From: DASTCZ01 sp963704455
Lineage (GTDB): Bacteria; Acidobacteriota; Terriglobia; Acidiferrales; UBA7541
DNA length: 64,000 nt
Direction of reading: 5' to 3'
NCBI GenBank assembly: GCA_963704455.1
Contig: OY969905.1
Location: 2,666,001-2,730,000, forward strand
A program made the position numbers and the translations under genes. Positions 7,845 to 16,209 of the stretch are shown here, one piece after another. The notes beneath the pieces were generated by a model. The model made no database searches, was not told where the DNA came from, and worked only from the letters and a program-made list of their open reading frames with translations. Every line of letters begins with the position of its first letter. Position 1 is the first letter of the stretch.

Positions 7845-8903
7845 TTATTTTTTCTCCAGCTCAGCCTTTACGCCCGCCAGCGTTTGTTGCAAACCCGACA
7901 CCGACTTATCCACCGCGGCGATTCGCACGATCGAACCCTCAAGACCTGTCAGTCCGGCCTGCTCCGAGCCCATTGCCATCAGCAAATAAAAACCGGGCCG
8001 CGTCTTATCCTCGCTGCGCACGCAGAACGTCATATCCAGCGCCGTCTCGAAGTAATGGCTCGAATAGAGCTGCTTTTCGGCGATCGCAAACGCGATTTCG
8101 TCCTGCGCGCCCCCCGTCTGCGTTACCACCTGCACCACGCGCAGCGTGGGCTTCAATCCGAATTTCTCGTTTGCCCAGTAAAACCAATTATCCACGTTTG
8201 CCGGCTTTCCTTTTGGATAATTGAGCAGGTAACTGGAGAAGGCCGGCAAATATTGCGGCAATGATTTGCTGAAATTCAAGACAAACTGGAAATCTTTTTG
8301 GACATCCGTCGGCGTGGACTTGTCATTGTAAGTCAAGAGAAAGGGGTCGCCACCGCTCTGATAGGCGAGCAGGTGTTTCAGGATAGAGGCCCGGACAAGT
8401 TGGTTCACCTGATCGTTCAAGTTTGGCGCGGACCAGCTCGTGGATTGCTGCAGCGCCGTCAATGATTCCGCGGGAATCTGGATTGTGCAATTCCCGGGCT
8501 TGCACTTTTTCAATTCTTGAATTTCGGCGGCGGCGAACCCGAAATTATTCAGGTCGGAAAGTTGGGGCGGATTGCCGAATTGCACGATGGTTAGAATATC
8601 GGGCGACTTGCGAAGTTGGTTAAGATCCCGGGAATACGCGAGGTAGCTTTCCGGCGCGGCGTCAATGTACACAGCGCCGAATAAATAAATCTCCTCCGGC
8701 GTGGAAGTATTCAGCGCCTTAGCGACTGGTTTACCATTTTGGATGGATGAGATCTGCGCGGCGGTCAGTCCCACGGTGTTCTTAAAAAACGTCGGCAAGT
8801 CCGTCGTTGGCTGTTGGCGCGCGATGCCCGAAACAGCAAATGCTGCCCCACCTGCAAGCGCCAACAACACCGCGACACTCCGAAAACTAGCCACCCTGGC
8901 CAT
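7845..8903 (-). CDS. Exported protein of unknown function, paralogue of 2523-3575
   Basis: 352 aa from the ATG at 8903, which is preceded by AAAGGAGG at a good distance; the open frame runs 24 codons further but without a start signal. The signal peptide is VAVLLALAGGAAFAVSGIA. Blocks shared with the paralogue at 2523-3575 include TVGLTAAQISSIQNGKPVAK, KCKPGNCTIQIPAESL, WSAPNLNDQVNQLV, LLNYPKGKPAN, FGLKPTLRVVQVVT and AEKQLYSSHYFETALDM. Both keep the paired Cys of KCKPGNC. The function is unknown. Confidence 0.8.
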   Translation of the reverse strand: MARVASFRSVAVLLALAGGAAFAVSGIARQQPTTDLPTFFKNTVGLTAAQISSIQNGKPVAKALNTSTPEEIYLFGAVYIDAAPESYLAYSRDLNQLRKSPDILTIVQFGNPPQLSDLNNFGFAAAEIQELKKCKPGNCTIQIPAESLTALQQSTSWSAPNLNDQVNQLVRASILKHLLAYQSGGDPFLLTYNDKSTPTDVQKDFQFVLNFSKSLPQYLPAFSSYLLNYPKGKPANVDNWFYWANEKFGLKPTLRVVQVVTQTGGAQDEIAFAIAEKQLYSSHYFETALDMTFCVRSEDKTRPGFYLLMAMGSEQAGLTGLEGSIVRIAAVDKSVSGLQQTLAGVKAELEKK

Positions 8904-8952
8904 CGCTCCTCCTTTTGCTAAGCCGGTTGGCGGCAGCTTACTTCGCCTCCGT

Positions 8953-10266
8953 CTATTCAGGCAATGCATTGCCACGTGTTTCGTGGCCGAATGGAAGCAG
9001 AAGCATGCCGGGAATGAATGCCAGCGCCGTCAGCGCGACCGGGTATCCGACGCTTCCATACCGCGCGACGCCTGCGCCCACAAGGAACGTGATGCCCGCC
9101 CCGGCAAATCGGGCGAATGACGTCGCGAACGCAAACGCGCTCGCGCGGCACTCCGTCGGATATTGTTCCGGTACCCAGATCGTGTACACCGCGAAATTCG
9201 CGCCGCCGAATCCGAGAGTGAAGAGTCCGTAGCCGAACCAGACGAGTCCATCGCCCGCGGGGCGGTGAAACGCGTACCCAAACGTGAACCAGATGGAGTT
9301 GAGCATCAGGAAGAAATATACGGCCAGCACGCCGCGCCGTCCGAGCTGGGCCGCAAGCCACGGCGCGGCAAGACATCCGAGAATTGTCGCCGCCGAAAGC
9401 AGCACTGTCGCGAGCGAGACAAAGCTCGAAACCATATCAGCGGGAAAGTGGTCCGCTTCAGCGAGCGCCGTGATAGCTATTGGCACGTACACTGATCCGG
9501 CCCACAGGCCGGTGATGCTCACGAGCATGTAAAAACTGTTGAGCAGGGTGCGCCGCCGATATTCCGGCGCAAAAAGCGCTGCGAACGGCCGCCACAAACT
9601 CCAGCGCCGAAGTGTTTGCGCTTTTTCGCGCCAGCGCGCGGGCTCGGCGACTCCATAACGAATGAATGCGATGAGCAGCGCAGGCGCGCCGCCAACCACG
9701 AACATCGCGCGCCATCCGTATCGTGCGCCAACCACTGTGTTCAACACTCCCGCCAACAGAATCCCGAAGTAGTAGCCCGTGTGCATCCATGCTCCGGCGC
9801 GCGCGCGAAATTTTTCCGGCCAAGCCTCCGCGACGTAAGTACCACCCATCGCCCATTCGCCGCCGATACCGATCCCCGCAAGCAACCGGAATAATCCGAG
9901 CTGCCACACGCGTACGGCCGCCGCTCCTGCGAGCGTGAAAACCGAATACCACACGATGGTGAGCATGAGCGTGAACACGCGCCCGTGCTTGTCGGCAACC
10001 GGGCCCCACAGGAATGCGAGCCCCCATCCCACGAGGAAGAGCGCGAAGAGCAGCCCGCCGTAGAATCCCACCTCGCCAGTGCTTGCCGCGTGGCCCGACC
10101 GCGGCAGCAGATCGCGCAGCGCAGGGACCATGACAAGCGCGTAGATGAATGAGTCCATGCCGTCGAGCGCCCATCCGCCCCACGCCGCGAAGAATCCGCG
10201 GATCTGGTCACCTGTAGGGCGATCGGATGGGCTGGGGATTGGAAGAGATGTGTCGGGACTGGGCAT
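8953..10266 (-). CDS. MFS transporter, sialate/aromatic-acid:H+ symporter-like
   Basis: 437 aa, about 12 membrane segments. The loop 2-3 MFS motif is GPVADKHGRVFTLM (near residue 88-101), the N-terminal DGMDSFIYALVMVPAL resembles the DGFDxxxxG(L/F) of the AAHS/sialate group, and GIGIGGEWAMGGTYVAEAWP is the transmembrane-4 region of that group. A second motif-2-like stretch, QLGRRGVLAVYFF, follows in the second half. Substrates in this group are organic acids or sugars acids; no neighbour points to one. It stands 49 bases downstream of the exported-protein gene start. Confidence 0.85.
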   Translation of the reverse strand: MPSPDTSLPIPSPSDRPTGDQIRGFFAAWGGWALDGMDSFIYALVMVPALRDLLPRSGHAASTGEVGFYGGLLFALFLVGWGLAFLWGPVADKHGRVFTLMLTIVWYSVFTLAGAAAVRVWQLGLFRLLAGIGIGGEWAMGGTYVAEAWPEKFRARAGAWMHTGYYFGILLAGVLNTVVGARYGWRAMFVVGGAPALLIAFIRYGVAEPARWREKAQTLRRWSLWRPFAALFAPEYRRRTLLNSFYMLVSITGLWAGSVYVPIAITALAEADHFPADMVSSFVSLATVLLSAATILGCLAAPWLAAQLGRRGVLAVYFFLMLNSIWFTFGYAFHRPAGDGLVWFGYGLFTLGFGGANFAVYTIWVPEQYPTECRASAFAFATSFARFAGAGITFLVGAGVARYGSVGYPVALTALAFIPGMLLLPFGHETRGNALPE

Positions 10267-10398
10267 AGCGCGCTGCCACGCGCCGCCACTCTACCAGAAC
10301 AGTGAAATCTTGCGGACGAGTAGACGCTGAGGTAATGGCTGCTTTACATCTGATTCGTCGCCGCGCAGCGAAATCACTTCAACGAGGAATTTGCCACG

Positions 10399-10707
10399 AT
10401 GATGAAGATTTGGGGTTCCTGGAAAATTGACGGCCGCGTGTTTCAAGAGCGGCTGCAATCGGCGCTGCAAAGCATGAAGGAAACGAACGAGATTCTACAC
10501 TCGATGAACGACCACACTTCGAAGGTGTACGACGAGACGAATACGGCGGCGGATTACGTGCTTCGCGGGCAGTGGCCGGTGGAAAATAAGGAAACCGGGG
10601 AGCGAAACATGCTCGACCAGGGCGCGGCGACTGCGCTGGAGAAATATTGCCAGGACCACAACTTGTCGTGCCGGCAGGTGCCGATGGGACAATTGACGGG
10701 GCTTTGA
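10399..10707 (+). CDS. Small hypothetical protein
   Basis: 102 aa, not recognised. It has an amphipathic N-terminal helix (VFQERLQSALQSMKETNEILHS, in part) and a C-terminal half with QGAATALEKYCQDHNLSCRQVP containing two Cys. GAGGA lies 12-16 bases upstream, a slightly long spacing. Codon use looks coding. It has no operon partner and could be a remnant of a larger gene, although nothing recognisable flanks it. Confidence 0.5.
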   Translation: MMKIWGSWKIDGRVFQERLQSALQSMKETNEILHSMNDHTSKVYDETNTAADYVLRGQWPVENKETGERNMLDQGAATALEKYCQDHNLSCRQVPMGQLTGL

Positions 10708-11070
10708 GATTCCACGTAGCGCTAGAGTGGGACGCGGTGCGTTCGTCGAAAGGCTTTGAGAGTACAAGTCAAAATCCGCACCCTTAAAAACCAAAGGGTG
10801 CGGCACCCGGCGTGATTCCACAAATGGGTTCGTGGAATGTAGCAATTTGCCCAATCCCTGCATTTGCAATCATTTGCAAGGGAGAATTCCCTTTCCACGG
10901 TGTTCCCACATTTTTTCTATCGTGCCGTGCTGGGCAAATTGTGTGGAAAGAACAGCGTTCCTCCGCACGGATGCGCGGCGTAATCCTGCAATCGGAAAGG
11001 GGCAATTCAGGCCGGCGGGCTTGCTCCAGGCCCTAGAGAGTGCTAATTTCTGTTATTCTCCGTAAATTAC
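10708..11070. other. Intergenic region with several inverted repeats
   Basis: No gene is seen. A perfect 10-bp stem, CCGCACCCTT (10776-10785) with AAGGGTGCGG (10794-10803), an ATTCCAC/GTGGAAT pair near 10813-10836, and CAATTTGCCCA/TGGGCAAATTG arms near 10844 and 10930 suggest degenerate repeat elements or structured leader RNA. It presumably carries the promoter of the lipid cluster, but no convincing -35/-10 pair stands out. Confidence 0.4.
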
Positions 11071-13602
11071 GTGTGCCGGGACGCTTGGAAACAGGCCAGT
11101 TTTAGCGTTGCGGGGCACGCCAAATTGAGCGCACCGAGGCTACAACCCGAGGCAAACAGCCCCCTGGGGCATGCCGGAAATAACCGTCCAAATGGGCCGG
11201 ATATGAATGGGGGACAGGTGCGCCCAAGCGAGCAGGCGCGGCAAGGCGCTGCGGAAAGCGGAGCCAGCCCCAGCCGGAAGACGGCTGCCGGAGGAATCGT
11301 CTACTGGCGGGTTGAGGGGAGCCTGGTGGACATGACGGCGGTGCGCCAGGTGGCCTATTTCACGTGGAATGCACACACGTTCATAGGGCGATGGGCCCGG
11401 CGAGGCGCGGTGGCCGCCACGGCGATTACGCGCCCGGCGTTCTACTTCACCAATAAACGGCTGGCGACACGGACGCTCGATGCGCTGTTGCGCGGAGTGA
11501 CGCGCGACCGGCTGGATTTGCTGGGCGAAGAGTATTTCCAGTATGTGATTAAGCCACAGCTGAAGCAGAAGGGCGTAGAGAAGCTGCGCGAATGCCTGGC
11601 GGCAAATGACCGCGTGATTCTGGTGAGCCACGGGCTGGATCACGTGATCTGTCCCCTGGCGAGATATCTGGGCGTGGAGCGGGTGATTACGAACCGGTTG
11701 GAATTCCGCGACGGGCTGGCGACGGGGCGCGTGCTGGATCCGGTGATCCCGCCGCGCGGCGCATTTGCACTGGTGTTTGGCGGCGCGCCTGATGGACGCG
11801 TGCGGCCGGAAAAACTGATGCGCGCGCTGAAAATAAAAGGCGGCGCGGGGCTACTGGAAGCGACGGCGAGGCCCGCTCCGAGGACGCATCGCGCGGACAT
11901 GACTCCGGTGGTGCTTACAGACGTGAAGAAACCCGCCGCGCCGCTATCCGTTCGCGAAACCTTGCGTGGGAAGCACGTGATGCTTGTTGGCGTGACGGGC
12001 TTCATCGGAAAAGTGTGGCTGGAGCAAATCCTGACGGAAGTGCCGGATATCGGGAAGGTCTATCTGCTGATCCGGCGGCAGAAGAGCGCGACCGCGGCGC
12101 GGCGGTTTGAAAAAATCGCGGAAGAATCCCCGGTGTTTGAGCCATTGAATCAAGGGTATGGAGATGGATTCGGGCGATTCCTGGCTGAGCACGTGGAGGT
12201 TGTCAAAGGCGATGTGTCACGGCCGGACCTGGGGATGGAAGAAGCCACGCGAAAGAAATTGGCCACGAAGCTCGATCTGGTAGTGAACAGTTCCGGGCTG
12301 ACGGATTTCAACCCCGACCTGCGCGAGGCGCTGGCGGGAAACGTTGGCGCGCCGATGAATATTCTGGAATTCCTGCGCACGTGCGATCACGCGGCGCTGC
12401 TCCACCTTTCCACGTGCTACGTGGTGGGACGCCGCGATGGGCGCGTGCGCGAAGAGCTGAAGCCAAATTACACGCCCGCGGGAATTGCGGATTTTAACGC
12501 CGAACACGAGTGGCGGTCGCTCGCGGATACGATCCGCAACTTGGAGGCGCGGTCGGAAGGGCCGGAGATGACGGCGGCGCTTCGCAGGCAGGCGCTCGGA
12601 CGGCGCAGTGATCCTTCCGCGTTTTCAACGGCGGAGGTCGCGAACGTGCTGCGGCGCAACCGGCAGCGCTGGCAAAGGAACCGCTTGACGCGCGTGGGGA
12701 CGAGGCGCGCGCAGCGGCTCGGCTGGCCGAACACGTACACGCTGACGAAGAGCCTGGCGGAGTCACTGCTGATTTCGCGCGGCGCGGGATTGCCGATTGC
12801 AATTGTGCGGCCTTCGATTGTGGAAACGTCCACAGAGCAGCCCTTTCCGGGATGGAATGAAGGAATCAATACTTCTGCGCCGCTTTCCTATTTGCTGGGG
12901 ACGTATTTCCGGCAGTTGCCGACGAATGCGCGGAAGTGTTTGGACGTGATCCCCGTGGATATGGTGTGCCGCGGAATGACGCTGATCGCGGCGGCGCTAA
13001 TTCAGCGGCGGCACGAAGAGGTCTATCAACTGGCGACTTCCGCTGTGAATCCCTGCAACATGGGCCGCTCGATTGAACTGACGGGGCTGGCGCACAGGAA
13101 ACATTACCGCGCGCAGCAGGGCCTCGAGCACTGGCTGCGAATGAGGTTTGATACGATTCCCGTGTCGATGAACCGTTATCAAAAACTGAGCGTGCCGGCG
13201 CAGAAGGCGGTGATTTCGGGGATCAACCGCGCTATGGAAATAATGCGATTCAAGAAGCCGCTGGTGAAAGCGGAGCGCGACCTGGGGCGCATTGAGAACC
13301 TGATTGAATTGTACGAACCATTTATCCTGCACAATGAGCAGGTGTTCGAGTGCGACAACGTGCTGGCGCTTTCCGAAGCGCTGCCCGCGGAAGAACGTAA
13401 GGCATTCGACTTCGATCCGGCTTCGGTGGACTGGTGGGACTACTGGATCAACATCCACGTGCCGGCGCTACGGAAGTGGTGCTACCCGTTGATTGAAGGC
13501 CGCGCGCTCGAGCCGCAGCCAAAGCGCTCCGTGCAATTTGCGGCAGTGGTGACGGGGGAAAACGGCGGAGATTCCTCCGCGCAAGCGGCGCAGCAAAACT
13601 GA
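11071..13602 (+). CDS. Fatty acyl reductase fused to a HAD-like domain
   Basis: 843 aa from GTG at 11071; ATG at 11203 is an alternative, since the first 70 residues look unconserved. Residues about 75-260 match a HAD-IB (SerB/CicA-like) domain: VILVSHGLDH is motif II and LEFRDGLATGR is typical. The nucleophile motif DxDGT is replaced by WRVEGSL (79-85), so phosphatase activity is doubtful. Residues 300-700 are a male-sterility/FAR NAD(P)-binding domain with VGVTGFIG (306-313), LHLSTCYVVG and the catalytic YTLTK (556-560). The FAR C-terminal domain follows. FAR enzymes reduce acyl-CoA or acyl-ACP to fatty aldehyde or alcohol. First gene of the lipid cluster, four bases before the SDR gene. 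Confidence 0.85.
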   Translation: MCRDAWKQASFSVAGHAKLSAPRLQPEANSPLGHAGNNRPNGPDMNGGQVRPSEQARQGAAESGASPSRKTAAGGIVYWRVEGSLVDMTAVRQVAYFTWNAHTFIGRWARRGAVAATAITRPAFYFTNKRLATRTLDALLRGVTRDRLDLLGEEYFQYVIKPQLKQKGVEKLRECLAANDRVILVSHGLDHVICPLARYLGVERVITNRLEFRDGLATGRVLDPVIPPRGAFALVFGGAPDGRVRPEKLMRALKIKGGAGLLEATARPAPRTHRADMTPVVLTDVKKPAAPLSVRETLRGKHVMLVGVTGFIGKVWLEQILTEVPDIGKVYLLIRRQKSATAARRFEKIAEESPVFEPLNQGYGDGFGRFLAEHVEVVKGDVSRPDLGMEEATRKKLATKLDLVVNSSGLTDFNPDLREALAGNVGAPMNILEFLRTCDHAALLHLSTCYVVGRRDGRVREELKPNYTPAGIADFNAEHEWRSLADTIRNLEARSEGPEMTAALRRQALGRRSDPSAFSTAEVANVLRRNRQRWQRNRLTRVGTRRAQRLGWPNTYTLTKSLAESLLISRGAGLPIAIVRPSIVETSTEQPFPGWNEGINTSAPLSYLLGTYFRQLPTNARKCLDVIPVDMVCRGMTLIAAALIQRRHEEVYQLATSAVNPCNMGRSIELTGLAHRKHYRAQQGLEHWLRMRFDTIPVSMNRYQKLSVPAQKAVISGINRAMEIMRFKKPLVKAERDLGRIENLIELYEPFILHNEQVFECDNVLALSEALPAEERKAFDFDPASVDWWDYWINIHVPALRKWCYPLIEGRALEPQPKRSVQFAAVVTGENGGDSSAQAAQQN

Positions 13603-13606
13603 TTCC

Positions 13607-14764
13607 ATGGCAATCTTCCTGACCGGCGCAACCGGGTACATCGGCGCGCATATCCTGGCGGAACTCCTCGGCGGGCACACGGACCGAATCAATGTACTGG
13701 TGCGCGCGAAGGATCCGCGCGAGGCCGAGGAGCGGCTGTGGCGGGCGTTGCAATTGCACATGAATTTCGCGAGCTTCCGCGAATCGCTCGGCTCCCGCAT
13801 CGTAATTTTCCGCGGAGATTTGACGGATGCGAAGCTGGGGCTGGATGCTGCGGACTACGGCCGCGTGGCGGGCACGACGGATTCGATCATCCACTGCGCC
13901 GCATCGCTGAACCGAAAATCAGAAAAAAGCTGCCTGAATGTGAACCTGCGCGGGACGCTGGAAATAATCAATCTGGCGAAGCGCGCGGGCGGCGTGGGCG
14001 GGATGCGGCGATTCAGTTTTGTGAGCACAGTGGCGGTGGCGGGCAAGCGGCAAAACGAAACCTTGACGGAAGATAAATCGATTGACTGGGAGCGGTCGGA
14101 TTACGATCCCTACGCGCGCACCAAAAAATTCTGCGAACACATGGTGCGCGAACTTCTGCCGGACACGCCGAAAATAATTTTCCGTCCGAGCATTGTACTG
14201 GGCGACACGCGATATGGCGCAACCACACAGTTCGAAATGGTGCGCGCTTTTGTTTTTCTGGCGGGGCTGACGGTGCTGCCGCTACGGCCCGGCGACCGGA
14301 TTGATATCGTGCCGGTGGATTATGTCGCGAAGGCGATTGCGACCCTGCACCAGAAGGACAAGCCGGCGCACGACACGTATCATCTTTCGTCGGGGATGGG
14401 TTCGGAGACGTGCAAGCAGATAACGAACGCGCTGGCGCAGTCGTCGGGAAAAATGAAGCCGATTTATGCGCCCTGGCTGGCGGGGCCGTTTTCTTCGATT
14501 GTGAATTCACTGTCAAACCGGCGCGGGAGCATTGGGCACGGCGCGGCGCTGATGAAGGTTTTTCTGCCGTATATTTACTGGAACACGGTGTTTGACAACT
14601 CTCGCGTGGTGAATGAGATGGGCGGCGCTCCGGCGCCGTTCACGAAATACTGTTTCCCGCTGCTGAAGTTCAGCCGCGAGAACCATTTCCAATATCCCTA
14701 TCAGGCGTGGCCAGCGGCGGCGGCGAGCCGAGTACCGGATCGGGTGCAGGGGGTGGGGCGATGA
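13607..14764 (+). CDS. Extended SDR, thioester-reductase/epimerase-like
   Basis: 385 aa. LTGATGYIGAHI at residues 5-16 is the extended-SDR nucleotide site; HCAASLN, SFVSTVAVAG and the catalytic YARTK (near 170) follow, then FRPSIVLGD, matching thioester-reductase-like SDRs (COG3320). The family reduces carrier-bound acyl thioesters or oxidises 3-hydroxy groups. Together with the upstream FAR, the cluster thus has two candidate reductases. The stop TGA overlaps the next gene's start as ATGA at 14761-14764, so translation is likely coupled. The last 25 residues are Ala/Arg-rich and poorly conserved looking. Confidence 0.85.
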   Translation: MAIFLTGATGYIGAHILAELLGGHTDRINVLVRAKDPREAEERLWRALQLHMNFASFRESLGSRIVIFRGDLTDAKLGLDAADYGRVAGTTDSIIHCAASLNRKSEKSCLNVNLRGTLEIINLAKRAGGVGGMRRFSFVSTVAVAGKRQNETLTEDKSIDWERSDYDPYARTKKFCEHMVRELLPDTPKIIFRPSIVLGDTRYGATTQFEMVRAFVFLAGLTVLPLRPGDRIDIVPVDYVAKAIATLHQKDKPAHDTYHLSSGMGSETCKQITNALAQSSGKMKPIYAPWLAGPFSSIVNSLSNRRGSIGHGAALMKVFLPYIYWNTVFDNSRVVNEMGGAPAPFTKYCFPLLKFSRENHFQYPYQAWPAAAASRVPDRVQGVGR

Positions 14765-16200
14765 TGGATTTTGTCCTCGAAGCCTGGGTGAGCGCGATCA
14801 TTGAAGAGATGAAGCTGCGTTGGATGCTCGGCGGCGGAAAGAAGTGGAAGCCGGGCGAGCGGTTGAAACTACTCTTTGCGACTTATAGCGGCGCGAGAAA
14901 CACCGGCTCGGATGTGCGTGTGGAAGAGATTGCGCGGCAGGTGCGGCACATCCTCGGAGCGGAGCGTGTCGAGATTACGGTGATGTCGCAGACGCTTGAC
15001 TGGACACGCGATTATTTCAAAGGCTGCAAACAGGTACATTTGCCGGATGTGTTTCCACCATTCCTGATTCGTGAAGTTCCGAAGCATCACGGCGTGGTGG
15101 CATGCGAAGGGTCGTCGTTCAAAAGCAAATTCGCGGACGCGCTAACGACGATGTACATCGGCGCGTTGGGGCTGGCCACGGCGGAAAACAAAATTTCGCT
15201 GGGTTACGGCGTCGAAGCGGGCGCGATGAACCCGATGCTGCAGAAACTTTGCCGGAGATACTGCAAGTCATCCCTGATTATCACGCGGAACCCGGAATCG
15301 CAAACGGTGCTAGGTCATCTCGGCGTGCCGACGGAATTGGGCACGGACGCGGCGTGGACTTTCGAGCCGCTCGGGCCCCAATACGGGCGCGAAGCGCTGC
15401 GGCGCGCGGGATGGGACGGGACGACGCCGATGCTCGCGGTGTGCCCGATCAACCCATTCTGGTGGCCGGTGAAGCCTTCCGTACCGAAATATTTAGCGCG
15501 AACGCTGACGGGTGCATACAAAGATAGCCACTACCGGACAATCTATTTCCACAAATCGGGCCGCGATGTGGATGCGCAGTACAAGAAATATATCGCGGCG
15601 ATGTCGGACGGGGTTCTAGCGTTTGGCAAAAAGCATCGAGTATTCACGATTCTTGTTGGAACGGAGCGGCTTGACGTGCGGGCCTGCCAAGCGATGGCGG
15701 AGCGGATGCCCGGAGTCCCGGTGTTTACTTCGGACGAATACAACATGTATCAGCTCGTCAGCGTGTTGCGGTGTGGAAGCTTGATTTTGTCGTCGAGATT
15801 CCATGGGATCGTGACGTCAATGCCCGCGCTGGTGCCTTCGGCGGGCGTGACGATGGATGAGCGCATCCACAACTTGATGCACGAGCGCGGGCACGACCAT
15901 TTGGTCTTCAAAGTGGATGAAGAGGGACTCGCGGGAAAAATCGAAGTGGCGTTGGAAACGCTGTGGCGCGACGCAGACAGTTTGCGCGAAGGAATCGGAC
16001 GCAGCGTGGTGCGGAACTTGAAGCTGATGGCGAAAATGGGGACTTATTTCGAGCGATACGTCCACGGGATTTATCCCGAATTTAGCGTGCGAAGCGGGGT
16101 GCATTCGTGGGAAGAGTATCTGCCGCCGCTCGATCCGGTGCTGCAAAAACTTGTGGAGCAATATGAGAGCGCAGCTGTGACAGCGCGAGCTGGGGCGTAG
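14761..16200 (+). CDS. Polysaccharide pyruvyl transferase family protein
   Basis: 479 aa from the ATG at 14761; the longer frame start at 14707 lies inside the SDR gene. LLFATYSGARNTGSDVRVEEI (read in pieces, near 36-56) is the N-terminal site of the CsaB/WcaK family, GYGVEAGAMNP follows, and the late SSRFHGIVTSMPALVP is the conserved SxRxHG block. Known members transfer pyruvate from PEP onto sugars of cell-surface polymers, while others in this family have no proven pyruvyl activity. Its presence inside a lipid operon suggests modification of a lipid head group or of a lipid-linked sugar, which is inference. Confidence 0.8.
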   Translation: MMDFVLEAWVSAIIEEMKLRWMLGGGKKWKPGERLKLLFATYSGARNTGSDVRVEEIARQVRHILGAERVEITVMSQTLDWTRDYFKGCKQVHLPDVFPPFLIREVPKHHGVVACEGSSFKSKFADALTTMYIGALGLATAENKISLGYGVEAGAMNPMLQKLCRRYCKSSLIITRNPESQTVLGHLGVPTELGTDAAWTFEPLGPQYGREALRRAGWDGTTPMLAVCPINPFWWPVKPSVPKYLARTLTGAYKDSHYRTIYFHKSGRDVDAQYKKYIAAMSDGVLAFGKKHRVFTILVGTERLDVRACQAMAERMPGVPVFTSDEYNMYQLVSVLRCGSLILSSRFHGIVTSMPALVPSAGVTMDERIHNLMHERGHDHLVFKVDEEGLAGKIEVALETLWRDADSLREGIGRSVVRNLKLMAKMGTYFERYVHGIYPEFSVRSGVHSWEEYLPPLDPVLQKLVEQYESAAVTARAGA

Positions 16201-16209
16201 GTCCCTGCG

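Noticed and set aside
6831..8264. 477-codon plus-strand open frame
   Set aside because: Spans two minus-strand genes with recognisable families (MmcQ and the oxidoreductase); composition is Arg/His/Pro-rich as typical of shadows.
10776..10803. Terminator after the 102-aa gene
   Set aside because: A perfect stem, but no T-run follows on the plus strand; it is 69 bases past the stop and resembles an intergenic repeat.
14707..14763. Earlier start for the pyruvyl-transferase gene
   Set aside because: Would overlap the SDR gene by 58 bases with a Gly/Ser-rich N-terminus; the ATG at 14761 gives the usual ATGA coupling.
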